NCBI GenBank assembly: GCA_030848705.1
Contig: JAUIZM010000018.1
Coordinates: forward strand, 1,674,001-1,738,000
Reading direction: 5' to 3'
From: Heracleum sosnowskyi
Lineage: Eukaryota; Streptophyta; Magnoliopsida; Apiales; Apiaceae
DNA length: 64,000 nucleotides
Shown: in pieces, positions 50,498-64,000 of the stretch
How the letters are laid out: each line of letters starts with the position of its first letter
Position numbering within the stretch: the first letter of the stretch is position 1
The notes under the pieces: model-generated
Databases searched by the model: none
Told to the model about the DNA's origin: nothing
The model's input: the letters and a program-made list of their open reading frames with translations, nothing else
Program-made: the position numbers and the translations under genes

Positions 50498-52866
50498 ATG
50501 AGTTCAATCAGCAGGAGCCGAAGCAACAGCAGAAGCCGAAGCAGGAGCCCGATGGATCGCAAGATCCGTACGGAACGCTACTCTTATCGAGATGCACCAT
50601 ACAGGAGGGATGCACGTCGGGGTTTCAGGTTCCCTGTTTATAATTTTTTTTAATCACTGCTTAAACATCTGTGCAATTAATAATGTAGGCAACTGTTCAA
50701 TAGGCGATTCTGCTACATATTGTTACTATACTTCTGAGTACGTACTTAAATTAAATGATCTATGAATGAATTTGAATCTTAAAACTTTGAAGTTGATATT
50801 TGCTTAGACTTTTTCCCTTTGTTTTTCCTTGTATGTCTTCTTTTACCTGAAGTCTGAACAATATACGAGTAAGTTTGGGTTTCTTGTTAGTGCTGCACAC
50901 ATATAAAGATGCAATTATGAGTGGGTAAATATATCTATTTGCACTTGCCTTTTTGTTAATGTCAGAGATATATATGTATTGTTACAAGGAAAAGCATAGC
51001 CATACACCAGAACATGATTAGTTTGTAAGAAAACATGAAAGTCTGTAGTCTTCCAATGCAAAAACTAGATTAGTCTCATTGCGATGTTTAATTCAGTGGA
51101 GCCTGTCAAAGTCATCTGTTATAATTTATAAATATTTGCTCTTTTTTTTCTTTCCCTCTCTTTATGCGTTTGTGTTTCCATATAAATACTAACACGTGTT
51201 CTTTGTTTCTCCAGCCAGAACAACCTTTGCAAGAACTGCAAAAAGCCAGGCCATTTTGCTAGGGACTGCTCTAATGTGGCAATTTGTCACAACTGTGGCC
51301 TTCCTGGGTAAGGATGCTTAAAATATGATTTTTGGTTTTGCAACATTAACTGAGGCTTTAGGTTTACTTCCTAACAAAATGCTAGCTTAAATTGAGTTCT
51401 ATGTATGTTACAACTTAGTCTAGTTCTAGAAACCAATAAATCTTATATAAATGTGCATGTGACTTGGTGAATATACCTATAACGCTATGCATTATTAAAT
51501 GTCTAGTATTAAACTTGATCAGATTTTTTCCGGGGACTTTACTTTGGTATGCTACATGCCAAGTTGACCGTGTACTGTTTGATACTTTTAACCTTCTATT
51601 ATGTCCAAAGAGAAACACTGCACAATGTTTGATGCTCTAATATTCTGTTATGTCCCAATTTTGTTCTGTTATGTCCCAATTGTGTACAGTTGAACTGAGG
51701 CTTTAGGTTTACTTCCTAACAAAATGCTAGCTTAAATTGAGTTCTATGTATGTTACAACTTAGTCTAGTTCTAGAAACCGAAAAATCTTATATAAATGTG
51801 CATGTGACTATACCTATAATGCTATGCATTATTAAATGTCTAGTATTAAACTTGATCAGATTTATTTTGGGGACTTTACTGTGGTATGCTACGTGCCAAG
51901 TTGACCGTGCATTGTTTGATACTTTAACCTTCTATTATGTCCAAAGAGAAACACGGCACAATGTTTGATACTGTAATATTCTGTTATGTCCCAATCCTGT
52001 TCTGTTATGTCCCAATTCTGTACAGTTGCACTTGATCGAAGTACGGTTTCCTGTGTTCGAAATAGTTTTTTTTATGATTTACTTGCCTTGTAATGTGTTT
52101 TGAAGTCATTGTCAACTTGAATTAATTACTATACCTTTTGGTAATACTTTCTATCATTACTGGGCTCTTCAAGTTCGTAACTGCAACTCTTTAAATGAGA
52201 AGAGAAAAGAAAAAGTAAGGCTGCGGTTGTTGGTAATTGAACCTTAATTGTTGGTTGTCATCATAGTCACTAACTAAACTGTTAATTAGGCATATTGCAT
52301 CAGAGTGCAGCACAAAGTCTCTATGTTGGAATTGTCGGGAGCCTGGACATATGGCTGGAAACTGTCCAAATGAGGGAATTTGCCACACATGTGGCAAGAC
52401 AGGTCACCGTGCTAGGGACTGTTCAGCTCCCCAGCTGCCTCCGGGTGATCTGAGGCTGTGCAATAATTGCTTCAAGCAAGGTCATATAGCAGTGGACTGT
52501 ACAAATGACAAGGCATGCAAGAACTGTAGGAAGACAGGCCACTTGGCTCGTGATTGTCAGAATGATCCTGTTTGCAACATGTGCAACATATCGGGCCATG
52601 TTGCTAGAGATTGCCCGAAAGGTAATATGATTGATGAGAGAGGCGGCAGTCGTGGTGGTGGTGGTTATCGTGATATTGTATGTCGGAACTGCCAGCAAGT
52701 GGGCCATATGAGCCGTGACTGTGTGGCCTTGATAATTTGCCACAACTGTGGGGGCCGAGGACACTTGGCATTTGAGTGCCCATCAGGGAGGTTTATGGAC
52801 CGCATGGAGCGCATGGACCGTATGGATCGCATGGAGCGCATGGACCGTTATCCTAGGCGATACTGA
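50498..52866 (+). CDS. CCHC zinc-knuckle protein with RS-rich N terminus (CNBP/GIS2-like)
   Basis: Three coding exons: 50498-50628, 51215-51307 and 52290-52866, all with GT-AG borders, giving 266 residues. The N terminus is SR-rich (SRSRSNSRSRSRSP), followed by KIRTERYSYRDAPYRRD. Nine CX2CX4HX4C knuckles follow, from CKNCKKPGHFARDC to CHNCGGRGHLAFEC. Knuckle 2 is split by intron 2. A G/R-rich linker separates knuckles 7 and 8, and the C terminus is a MDR/MER repeat ending YPRRY. The family (Arabidopsis At1g75560-type, related to animal CNBP and yeast GIS2) binds single-stranded nucleic acid. The ATG was chosen because the conserved MSSxSRSRS start follows it; leader exons with a (TC)n tract lie upstream. 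Confidence 0.9.
51348..52028 (+). repeat. Tandem duplication inside intron 2 of the zinc-knuckle gene
   Basis: Unit 1 is 51348-51692 (345 bp) and unit 2 is 51693-52028 (336 bp), nearly identical. Both open AACTGAGGCTTTAGG and close TGTACAGTTG. Each unit also has internal repeats of TCTGTTATGTCCCAAT. Confidence 0.9.
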
Positions 52867-55030
52867 TTGCTGAAATATTGTTACAATATAAAATGACTGG
52901 TAGTTATTGTTTTTGGTTTGCACTCTTTGGTGTTAAATTTCAGATTTTAGAATAATAGACTACTTGGTATCTTTCACTGGTTTGTTGCTACAATTTCTAT
53001 ATTTTGATGTGCTGTATTAAGTTTAATCACTCATTTTGGATCTATATTAAATGTGCCTTTGGTTGAGATTTTTGGTTTGTACTGACATAGTTACCTCCGG
53101 GGAGTGGTTTGCTTTAGGTTTTTGTCTAGTTTCATGACAATGTGTTGAACTGTTATTGTGCTTACAATTGTTGCGTAGCTTTGCGTCGACATATTTGATT
53201 AATACACTTTATAGGTGCTGCTAAAAGAACAGGCAGGAGTGTGGTACTTGGGCAACCTACATATTTAATTCGGGCGTTCACAATAGAGGTGTAAACACGT
53301 CCTAGATTTGTTGAAAAAATCTGTATACGCCTGCACTGTGTTCGTCGAAAGAAATGGATACAAAATGAGCTTCTTTCCCTTTTCCTCCTAATTTTTTCTA
53401 TGTAAAAATATTGTAGTTATAAATTTATGACCATGGAAATGGAGAGGATGTATACCAAATTTCGTAAAACTGGAATTCTGAAGTTCATAGAAAATATAAC
53501 ATGAGAGGAGAATAACCCCCAAAGTTCATATCAATGAATGGTTCATAAAATAGTGTTGTAAGTGGAGTTTAACATCAACGTAAAGCCCCAATGTGTAGTT
53601 GGAAGAAGTTATTACTTTGAGAACATAAATGTACACAAACTATTCAGAGATGCACCTCCATTTGTAAATTGTGGATTTGATTATTTATTAAACCATCAGA
53701 TGGACATATACAATTCGAAGGCCCTTTCTATTGTTATTTGAAGTAAAATGGTTCCAAATATTATACTACGGGAAAATGACCCTTTATATCATTCATAAAA
53801 GCATATTAACAAATATTTCTTGAAAATACAAGGTCTTACTCTCGAGTATTTTAATAAAAAAGAAGCAAGTGAAGGGAGTAAAGTACTTGCATCCCATTTT
53901 TGGGATTAAACACTTAATTTATATTTACTTTCACTTACTTTCGTTCCTATTAAAAACTCGGGAGCACAAACATGAGTGAAAGTGAAACTATTTTACTTAA
54001 CTTTCACTTATTTTCTCCCTTATTTAAAAATTAAAACTCGGGGACAAGGGGTAAGTTTATTTGTTTGTCTCCTAAATTTCAAAAAAGATCGAAGATTGAA
54101 AATTGAAAATGCATTTCTATGCGTTAAGAAAAATATGTATACCATTTGTTTTCTTTTACAAAGTTTAGAGTTAAGCTCATTAAGTAAAATAAAAAATGTA
54201 TAAATTCTATGAACACGTGATTTCAAAATGTCCATTTTCTTTTATCAAAGTTTAGTGTTCAGGCCTATTAAAAAGAGTGAGCCCAATTTAAAATGAAAAA
54301 TTGATAAAATTTATAAAGTCATGACTTTATTTAGGTTGTTTTGTGTTATAAAAGATTTTTTTTTAAGAATGCGATTTTACATATTTAACTTTAAATTGTG
54401 ATTTAAAAGATCATTTCTTGTTTGTAAGGGGCTCATTTGTTTATGGGTGAATGAGTTATGATAAACTGAATGAATAGTGTTAACAATTAATTTTATTTTA
54501 CACTTTTTGATTTCTACCTTTATTATAACAAATAGTTCAATTAGAATAAATTCTAAAATTATTATATCTTTTTAAAGTATACATTAAAGATGCATTTAAC
54601 TAAAAATGTATATCCATAAACGTAAAATCTGAACACTTGTATGTGTTTTAACTAGAATGAACTTATAAAATATTATAATTCATTACTATAAGTTTTTAAA
54701 TAATAAGTCCCTTTAAAAAAATTATAATTAAATTTATTAAAGGTATCGAACCGATCGACTACAATACTTTAAATGTTTAAACTTTAATAATAATAATATT
54801 TTAATTATGATAACTTTTAACCCCATGATTTAATTAAATTTTAATTAATTAGGTTTAAAAAGAATCTAAATTTTATCATTCAAAAAAATAATTTAACAAA
54901 CAACATCATTTGTTCAACATTATTAATTACTCATTCAAAATTTTACTATTATAAAATATTCTTAAAATTTAGCAAATGGCCCGTAAGTAAAATTTTGAAA
55001 ACATTAATATAGGATTGTGTTTAATATTTA
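52867..55030. other. Intergenic region between zinc-knuckle and acidic-protein genes
   Basis: The first few hundred bases are presumably 3' UTR. The rest is AT-rich with no coding region. Around 53880-54060 GTGAAAGTGAAA- and TTTCACTTA-type words suggest a small inverted-repeat element that I could not delimit. Confidence 0.35.
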
Positions 55031-55079
55031 TTTTTAAGGAGCAGACGAGCATTGCTTCAAAATTGTGCTGATCTGTTTC

Positions 55080-57345
<2,266 letters not shown>

Positions 57346-57868
57346 TAAAGTATTTATGCAGGAAGTAGCACAGAAAACTGGATTGCCAATATTGTCTATT
57401 ATATCTTCGAGTTTTTTCTTCTTGAAGCCTATAACTTATTGGGTGCTTAATAAAAGTGATATAAATTATCCCTAGCATTGTAGCCTTGTAAATACCCCTC
57501 CTTTTATGGTAACAACTAACAAGAGGGGGAAGATTTGAACTTAAGTGGAGGTAGGGTGTGTGAGTATTTAAATTTTTGTAATTGGCCATTACCAAAAAAA
57601 AAAAAAGAATAAGTGAATTTCTGGCAGAGAAATCGGTTTTTTTTTCTATTGTTTTTGTTTTAAAATGCAAGCCAATTTTACATTATTATGTGTCCTTCAA
57701 ATTTTTTTTTAGTATAATACTGGAAAATCATCCTTATCTGATCATTCTCTTTGCAAACATGTTTGATAAATTGCAAGGTTAGTGAACGTTTGGAACGAGT
57801 CTAGTTTGGCATGTAGTAATTATTCTGATGTGTTGTCTTTCAGTGGTGCTATTCCCCAACACACTGTT

Positions 57869-58687
57869 ATGACGTTAGTTACTGAAGATGCTATGGAAAT
57901 TATCTTTCAAGCCTTGAATGCGGAGGATGACATGGTAGAAGATTCTTCTTCGTCTCTTGCTGTCAACCCTGCTAAATCCAAGCAGCACAGAGATGTGCCT
58001 TCCGTGGAAGATTTAAATTGGGCAGATTCCTGTTTGGTTAGCGATGCTGAACATTCAGATCCTAATTGGACATCCTTGTTGGATGCCTTAGCAGATGCTC
58101 TTAGTTCCCGTTCTTATGCACCTGCTAGCTCAGCATCTGAAAGAGATTCTTTCAGTAAAGAGACTGAACCCTTGGTCTCTGTGGAAACAACAGCCTTTGA
58201 TTCTGCATCTATTCCGGCTATAAATAAATTAGAAATGAACAGTGATAAATACCCAATAGATGACCAAAGTGATGCATCGCCCTTGGAAAGTACTTATGAA
58301 AATTTGTTTCTTCCAACCTACAATGAAGGAACGAAAGCAGTTGATGATTTTGTTGCTGAATTTGATTCGGAATTTCCAGTATATGCGATGGAGCAAAGAA
58401 ATGAAAGTATTTTTCAGGAGTGGGATATAGACATTCCAGAGGTGGAAGATGAGCTTGCCAAACAGTTGCAAAAAATCCTGTCAGGCGGTAATACTTCACA
58501 AGCAGATCCTTCAAGTATTGATGATACTGGGGTGTTGGAAGCATCGAGGGGACAGTCCATTGATGATCTCGTAGCTGGATATGTTGACCTGTCAATTGAT
58601 GATCTTATTTCTGGAGTTTCGGACCTGTCTTTGAATGGATATTCTGCTTCGTGGACTCCTAGTTTGAATCATGGAAGTCAAAATTAA
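57869..58687 (+). CDS. Unrecognised acidic protein with repeated SIDDL motif
   Basis: I do not recognise this protein. From the ATG at 57869 it has 272 residues (MTLVTEDAMEIIFQALN...). The frame is open about 87 nt further upstream, but CTTTCAG at 57837-57843 looks like a splice acceptor and puts that part in an intron. The chain is rich in D, E and S, hydrophilic, and has no signal peptide, membrane segment or zinc site. Two tryptophan-containing patches, DLNWADSCL and DPNWTSLLDALADAL, look like short helices or binding motifs. Near the C terminus SIDDLVAGYVDL and SIDDLISGVSDL form a 12-residue repeat. A (CT)n-bearing leader exon near 55.0-55.14 kb is likely. Codon use and length support a real gene; further N-terminal exons are possible. 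Confidence 0.65.
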   Translation: MTLVTEDAMEIIFQALNAEDDMVEDSSSSLAVNPAKSKQHRDVPSVEDLNWADSCLVSDAEHSDPNWTSLLDALADALSSRSYAPASSASERDSFSKETEPLVSVETTAFDSASIPAINKLEMNSDKYPIDDQSDASPLESTYENLFLPTYNEGTKAVDDFVAEFDSEFPVYAMEQRNESIFQEWDIDIPEVEDELAKQLQKILSGGNTSQADPSSIDDTGVLEASRGQSIDDLVAGYVDLSIDDLISGVSDLSLNGYSASWTPSLNHGSQN

Positions 58688-59660
58688 ACAAGTTCACCTT
58701 GCTTAGGGTTTCTTAGTAATAGAACTTATGTATTAAAGCATTACTAGTTTATTTGGTACTGATTGAGTTGGCCAATGCAAGTAAAATTTGGAAGTGAGGT
58801 ATTGATACATGGTTGCAAGGACGAGCATAGACCTTCAGTTATTTAATCTAGGCCTTGCAATGTGACTCCGGGGCAGCTTACAGCCTCAAATCTGAAAATC
58901 TGATAGGTACTGTACTGAGTGTAGAAAACAGAGCAATGTTTTTTAAAGGTGAATTTTTATGAAATTTTACGAAGTACCTTTGTTGGAAATAGTATATGAT
59001 ATTATTAGGCCTCGCCTCATTAGGCGATGTTAATGCCTATAGAAGTCTGCGGAATTTTTCTAGGTGTGACTTGCCTTGGTTTTTCTATACTATTTATAGA
59101 GAATGCTATTAAGGAATTTCGAACTCGGAACTTTATACATAAAGAGAAATGTCATCTCTTTGTATTACGAGTTCTCTGTGCTGTTACGAGAACCAGCAAA
59201 ATTGTTCAGATGAAAAGGTTCACTCTTGTCAAATTATTCTAAAGATGATAAAGATTTCTACACACTTGGCAAGATGTCCACCGTTGTTGTAAAAGCTATC
59301 TCGTCAAAACCAGGGATTTAGACAAATAGACAATGGCCATTGATCCATTACAGGTAGCAAACATATGTAGGAGAGAAGATCAACGTATTAGAGCCTCAAA
59401 TTTACCTTTCCATGGGAATCTCCATCTCCTTACACAGTTGCACTGAAGAAAGCGATGCATTTGTCCTTTCCTTCGACATGAATGACAACATTTTACGTAA
59501 CTTTTACTTCTCGATTTGAATTATTTGCAATTTTTTCTCAAGATGAAACCAAAACTAATCTGTTTCAACCACATGTCCAACAAATGCCAAGTAGACAAAC
59601 TGTTATCTACATGGCAACCCATGATTTGTCGATCCATTGCAGCCTCAAATGTGACATCTT
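58688..59660. other. Intergenic region before the aldolase gene
   Basis: 3' flank of the acidic-protein gene and distal promoter of the aldolase. No other gene seen. Confidence 0.4.
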
Positions 59661-59681
59661 TAGTGATATACAAATGACAAT

Positions 59682-59760
59682 TATAAATAGAATGATTATG
59701 TGAAGTTACAATGAGTGGTATTGAGAAGTAGAGATAGCCTGAGAGGAGATAAGATAAGTA
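59682..59760 (+). promoter_or_regulatory. Core promoter of the aldolase gene
   Basis: A TATAAATA box at 59682-59689 lies about 150 bp upstream of the ATG at 59836. Just downstream, GATAAGATAAG at about 59747-59757 gives two overlapping GATAAG (I-box) words, a motif common in light-regulated plant promoters; here it lies in the presumed leader, so its role is uncertain. Confidence 0.5.
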
Positions 59761-59835
59761 AAGGCTTGAGGCTACTAGTTTTTTGTTTTTAAGAGGTCAC
59801 ACAGTCATTACTCTTGAACATAACAAAAACATACA

Positions 59836-61891
59836 ATGGCCTCAGCATCCCTCCTCAAGTCCTCTACTATCCTTGACAAGTCTGAGTGGGTTAAGGGTCA
59901 GACCCTCCGCCAGCCCTCAGTCTCAGTTGTCCGTTGCAACCCTACCGCCACCTCAGCCATAAACATCAGAGCTTCCTATGCCGATGAGCTTGTTAAGACT
60001 GCGGTAAGTTCTTGATTTTGTAATTTTTCCTAAAGACTCATTTTAGATAATGTACAACTTTATACCAATTTATGAATAATGCATACATGCATAAAAGTAA
60101 ACAAGAGTCATTAATATGGATCATTTGTCTTAATCTTGTTGGTATAGAAAACTATTGCATCACCTGGACGTGGGATTTTGGCCATGGATGAGTCAAATGC
60201 TACATGTGGAAAGCGATTAGCCTCAATTGGGCTTGAGAACACAGAGGCCAACCGCCAAGCATACCGTACCCTCCTTGTCTCAGTTCCTGGGCTTGGTAAC
60301 TATGTCTCTGGTGCTATCCTGTTTGAGGAAACTCTTTACCAATCAACAGTTGATGGCAAGAAAATTGTTGATGTTCTCAAGGAGCAGAACATTGTTCCTG
60401 GTATCAAAACTGACAAGGTACACAAATCTATACCTCGGACCATAATAATTTCGTACTAATAAGTGATAGCTAGAAGTAGTGGCTTGTGTCAGCCCTCAGA
60501 GTTATAAAAAGCTAAGCACACAATGGTTCGAATAAGATTGAGCATCCAATTTAGTCATTATAATTTAACTGTTTGTTAATCCAACCACTTGTATCAATTC
60601 AGCTGTTGTGTCAAATATATTATTAAAACTATAAGACTGAGCTACTACTGAGATATAATAACCAGCTTTTGTTTCAAAAAAAAAGTATAATAACTATGAC
60701 CCTTGAAACAAAATTGTGTGGTTGAAAGGTAAAATACTTTTTAACAGGGTTTAGTGCCCCTAGCTGGTTCAAATGATGAATCCTGGTGCCAAGGTCTTGA
60801 TGGTCTGGCTTCACGCAGTGCTGCTTACTATCAACAGGGAGCTCGGTTTTGCAAATGGTGCGACTATACAGAGAATCCTCATACAATTTCTATATACAAA
60901 AATAAATTAACTGTTCTTACAATTTGATGTTCATATATAACAACATAACCATTATGTGACCAATCAGGCGTACCGTTGTGAGCATTCCCAATGGTCCATC
61001 TGCCTTGGCAGTGAAAGAAGCTGCTTGGGGCCTCGCACGCTATGCTGCAATCTCTCAGGTATGCAGAATCTCAGATATATGATTATAAGACTTAGGTGCT
61101 TAGGTTCATGACTACTGTCATAATAATTGTTTTCTTTAGTGTGTGATTGTGTTCTTTACCCACACGCACATACACCTTTCACTTGAGTAATGGCTGTATA
61201 ACATTTAAAACTTCAGGATAATGGGTTGGTACCAATCGTGGAACCCGAAATCATGCTTGATGGTGAACATGGCATTGACAGAACTTTTGAAGTGGCTCAA
61301 GCAGTTTGGGCTGAAGTCTTCTTCTATCTTGCTCAGAACAATGTCCTATATGAAGGTATTCTCCTCAAGCCTAGCATGGTTACCCCTGGTGCAGAATGCA
61401 AGGAAAGAGCCACTCCTGAACAAGTTGCTGACTACACTTTAAAACTCCTTCATAGAAGAATCCCTCCGGCTGTCCCTGGAATCATGGTACATATATTCTG
61501 AATTATACTCTCAATTTACGACGTTTTAAGGGAGTGCTCTGTGAGTAGTAAACATGCACAAACTTGGTTATAACTTATAACCTTATGTGATGAATTGGTT
61601 GTGGTTGAACAGTTTCTGTCAGGAGGACAATCTGAAGTTGAAGCAACCCTCAACTTGAACGCCATGAACCAATCTCCAAACCCGTGGCACGTGTCATTCT
61701 CCTACGCCAGGGCACTTCAGAACACCTGCCTGAAGACATGGGGAGGTCTCCCAGAGAATGTGGCTGCAGCTCAAGAGGCATTGCTCGTGAGGGCCAAGGC
61801 TAACTCTCTCGCTCAACTTGGAAAGTACACCGGTGAAGGCGAATCAGAGGAAGCAAAGAAGGGAATGTTTGTCAAGGGCTATGTGTACTAA
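59836..61891 (+). CDS. FBA: Fructose-bisphosphate aldolase, class I, plastid form
   Basis: Six exons: 59836-60003, 60148-60417, 60748-60857, 60968-61058, 61217-61486 and 61613-61891, all GT-AG, totalling 1188 nt for 395 residues, the normal length of the plastid form. It cleaves fructose-1,6-bisphosphate to dihydroxyacetone phosphate and glyceraldehyde-3-phosphate, and condenses trioses in the Calvin cycle. The first 45 or so residues are S/T-rich and acid-poor, a chloroplast transit peptide. GRGILAMDES holds the active-site Asp (residue 70), IVEPEIMLDGEH follows, and ILLKPSMVTPG holds the Schiff-base Lys (residue 264). The C terminus ends GYVY, keeping the terminal Tyr used in catalysis. No defect was seen. 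The start is the only ATG giving the transit peptide. Confidence 0.96.
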
Positions 61892-62465
61892 TTAAGACAT
61901 CGCATAAAATTTTCCGTGGTACAAACAGCAGAGATTAAGGCAAATCTATGAAGACGATAAATAATTTTTCTTTCAACTTATTAAGATAATAGATGTGAAG
62001 ACTATTTTTGTTTCGTTACCTGAATCTCAAACACTTAATAATATAAAGCTTCTCTTTAAGGAGATTAGTTAGTGTGTACCAGTTACCATCGTTGATATTT
62101 TTCAGACAGGTTCGACATTATATTGTGTTTTTTCGATATTTGCTCCATGTTTAAAGTGTTGAATAATATTGTTATTGTATAAGATCCTGTGAGCGGTTAT
62201 ATTTCCATTTGGGGTGTCGTATATAAGGATTGTTTCATCGAAGTTTCATATTCCTTTAGCATATAAGGATTGTTTTATCGTTAATCGGAAGAAAGCTATA
62301 CAGCGTAAGCGTAGGTACACAAATTAGTTTTTATGTGATTAAGTAGTATAGTGGGTTCTGTAGTAGAATACAATATTTTGCTTGATTAAAAAGTATGATT
62401 TTGATGATACAAGCAGTGTAGAACACAATTTAATATACGATGTTCTGCAGAACCCAATATTCTGT
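61892..62465. other. 3' flank of the aldolase gene
   Basis: Contains the presumed 3' UTR. A short duplicated word, ATATAAGGATTGTTT(C/T)ATCG, occurs near 62221 and 62261. No other gene. Confidence 0.4.
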
Positions 62466-63033
62466 TTAGACCTGGCAATTCGTTCGTGTCGTGTATTTTC
62501 GTGTCGTGTACTTTCGTGTTTCGTGTATCTGAATGCTAAACCCAAAACCACCCATTTAGGGTTCTCGTAATTTCGTGTTCGTGTACTTTCGTTTCGTGTA
62601 TTTTTCGTGTCGTGTTTTCGTGTAATTCTAATTAATAATAAAAATAAAAATAAATAAGTAAATGTATTAAAATATTAAAATTTTCGGTAATATTTGTACA
62701 AGTATGTATTAAAAATATACATTTACATAATATTTACAAATAATATTATAAATTTATGTATAATCACATAAATAAATGTTAAGTATCTAATAAAAATATA
62801 AAAATATCTAATATAAATATTAATTTATAAATATTTATTTATTTATTTCGTGTACTTCGTGTCGTGTCGTGTACTTGAAGGGTAAACACAAACCCGACAC
62901 TAAATCTCGATCGTGTACTTTCGTGTTCGTGTACTTTCGTGTTCGTGTACTTTCGTTTCGTGTACTAAAAATGCAAACCCAAACACTAAATTTTTGTGTC
63001 GTTTCGTGTCGTGTCGAAAATTATCGGGTCTAA
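62466..63033. mobile_element. TIR element with CGTGT-repeat body (hAT-like MITE)
   Basis: The left end is TTAGACCTGGCAATTCGTTC; the right end, reverse-complemented, is TTAGACCCGATAATTTTCGA, so the termini are imperfect inverted repeats. The body near each end is a degenerate TCGTGTA(C/T)TTTCGTGT array, with an AT-rich centre lacking coding capacity. Imperfect 20-bp direct repeats GCA(A/G)AACCCAA(C/T)ATTCTGTT flank it (about 62447-62466 and 63042-63061). A partial relative lies at 40781. The hAT assignment is tentative. Confidence 0.55.
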
Positions 63034-63307
63034 TTTTGTTGCAAAACCCAACATTCTGTTGAAGAACATGCTATTATATTTATTGATTTATATATGATTT
63101 AATGTTACATTGACTTAATTGACATTTCATTTTATTTATAACCTACTACTAGTCTATTGTGGTAAGAAAGTATATACACCTAAAAGTATAAAGATAGTTG
63201 TCTATCTTGATGTACCGCACGATTATGTACATCTTGGTGTTAAAACATTATTACTATTTTGACATTATCATGTGTTTACATTGACAACTGTTTGTATATA
63301 GCCTTAG

Positions 63308-64000
63308 TGTAACGACGCTAAATTTAAATTATAACTAGTTATTTTATGTGCTAAACTGTTAGAATAAAATAAAATATCTTATTCCAGTTTGATGCGTCAT
63401 CCGCTAAATGTATGTTAAGTCCGGTCAATTACGTGAGTCATCTAAGTGCTTATTTGCTAAATTCGCGTATGTGTGTGTAAATGATTAAATTTTCGTCTTA
63501 AATTTATGTTTATTATTATTTAAGTTGTTTAAAAATATTTTTAATTTACTTTCTTGGTATTAAAAATATTATTGATTTTATTAGTTAGATTAGAAATGAT
63601 TACTTAACCTTTTCTTAAATTATTAAAAACAAGTTTGAATATTTATTTAAAATGCCCAAAATAAAACTTTATAATTTATTTGATTTTAAAATTTTGATAT
63701 TATATGTAGTTTAAAATTTCTCGTAAATTAGAATATTACTGGTATTATTATCGAAACATTTCAGTAATTAAACGAAACTTATATTATTTTAACGAAACAA
63801 TTTTCAGCAAGTATAAATAGTTTTATCAATTTTATTTTCATTTTTATCTATTTTCCATTTCAATCCCCGTAAGTCTCTATCCTCTCCCTCGCGTCGCACC
63901 GACTCTCTCTCACCTCTTTTCTCTCTCAAATTCTTCTTCTTATTTCTTTAATTTCTTCTGATTTTGTTAACGGAATTCGTCGATATAGTAATCAAATCGA
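63308..64000 (+). mobile_element. Possible start of a gypsy-type LTR, cut by the window end
   Basis: TGTAACGACGCTAAATT at 63308 resembles the TGTAACGACCC start of many plant Ty3/gypsy LTRs. A TATAAATA box lies at 63812-63819, followed by a CT-rich leader-like stretch to the window edge. With no second LTR or primer site in view, an ordinary gene promoter is the alternative for the last 200 bp. Confidence 0.35.

Noticed and set aside
60227..60445. Second frame over aldolase exon 2
   Set aside because: Out-of-frame shadow of the conserved aldolase coding sequence.

Overview
The window is nuclear DNA of a flowering plant, most likely a eudicot. It is AT-rich, has intron-containing genes with GT-AG splice sites, and is dense in plant-type transposable elements (LINEs with a DUF4283-like ORF1, Stowaway and Mutator-like MITEs, TRIM, copia and gypsy LTRs, Helitron-like ends). 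The sequence alone does not fix the species. I see no CRISPR array, rRNA gene or convincing tRNA gene. Gene structures below were assembled by eye from splice sites, reading phase and family conservation.

Left part (1.5-20.3 kb, minus strand): one large 10-exon gene encoding a protein of about 1774 residues with an acidic N terminus, then PHD, SWIB, Plus3 and GYF domains, a GW/WG-rich tail and a C-terminal CCCH finger. This is the architecture of NERD / CCCH protein 19, a plant chromatin and RNA-silencing factor. Its 9.6-kb intron 7 holds a nearly complete 5.5-kb LINE in antisense orientation with an 11-bp target-site duplication, plus two MITEs. Intron 3 holds a Stowaway-like relic.

Middle (20.5-48 kb): I found no intact host gene. 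It is a nest of repeats: a three-LTR TRIM array, SINE-like units, Helitron-like termini, a 417-bp tandem duplication, a copia-type solo LTR, a retroelement ORF1 fragment with AT-hook motifs, a second LINE (32.9-38.3 kb, minus, broken by nonsense and frameshift mutations) inserted into a Stowaway MITE, another solo-LTR candidate, and arrays of AT-rich tandem repeats.

Right part (48-62 kb, plus strand): three genes in the same orientation. They are a nine-knuckle CCHC zinc-finger protein with an RS-rich N terminus, an unrecognised acidic protein of about 272 residues, and a six-exon plastid class I fructose-bisphosphate aldolase. The first two have long (CT)n tracts in their presumed leaders. 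The final 1.5 kb holds a CGTGT-rich inverted-repeat element and what looks like the start of a gypsy-type LTR running off the end.

I found no undescribed multi-gene system. The observations most worth following are the antisense LINE inside a gene for a transposon-silencing factor, the shared ATGA overlap of ORF1 and ORF2 in both LINEs, the unrecognised acidic protein with a duplicated 5' region, and the Helitron-like and TRIM arrays.
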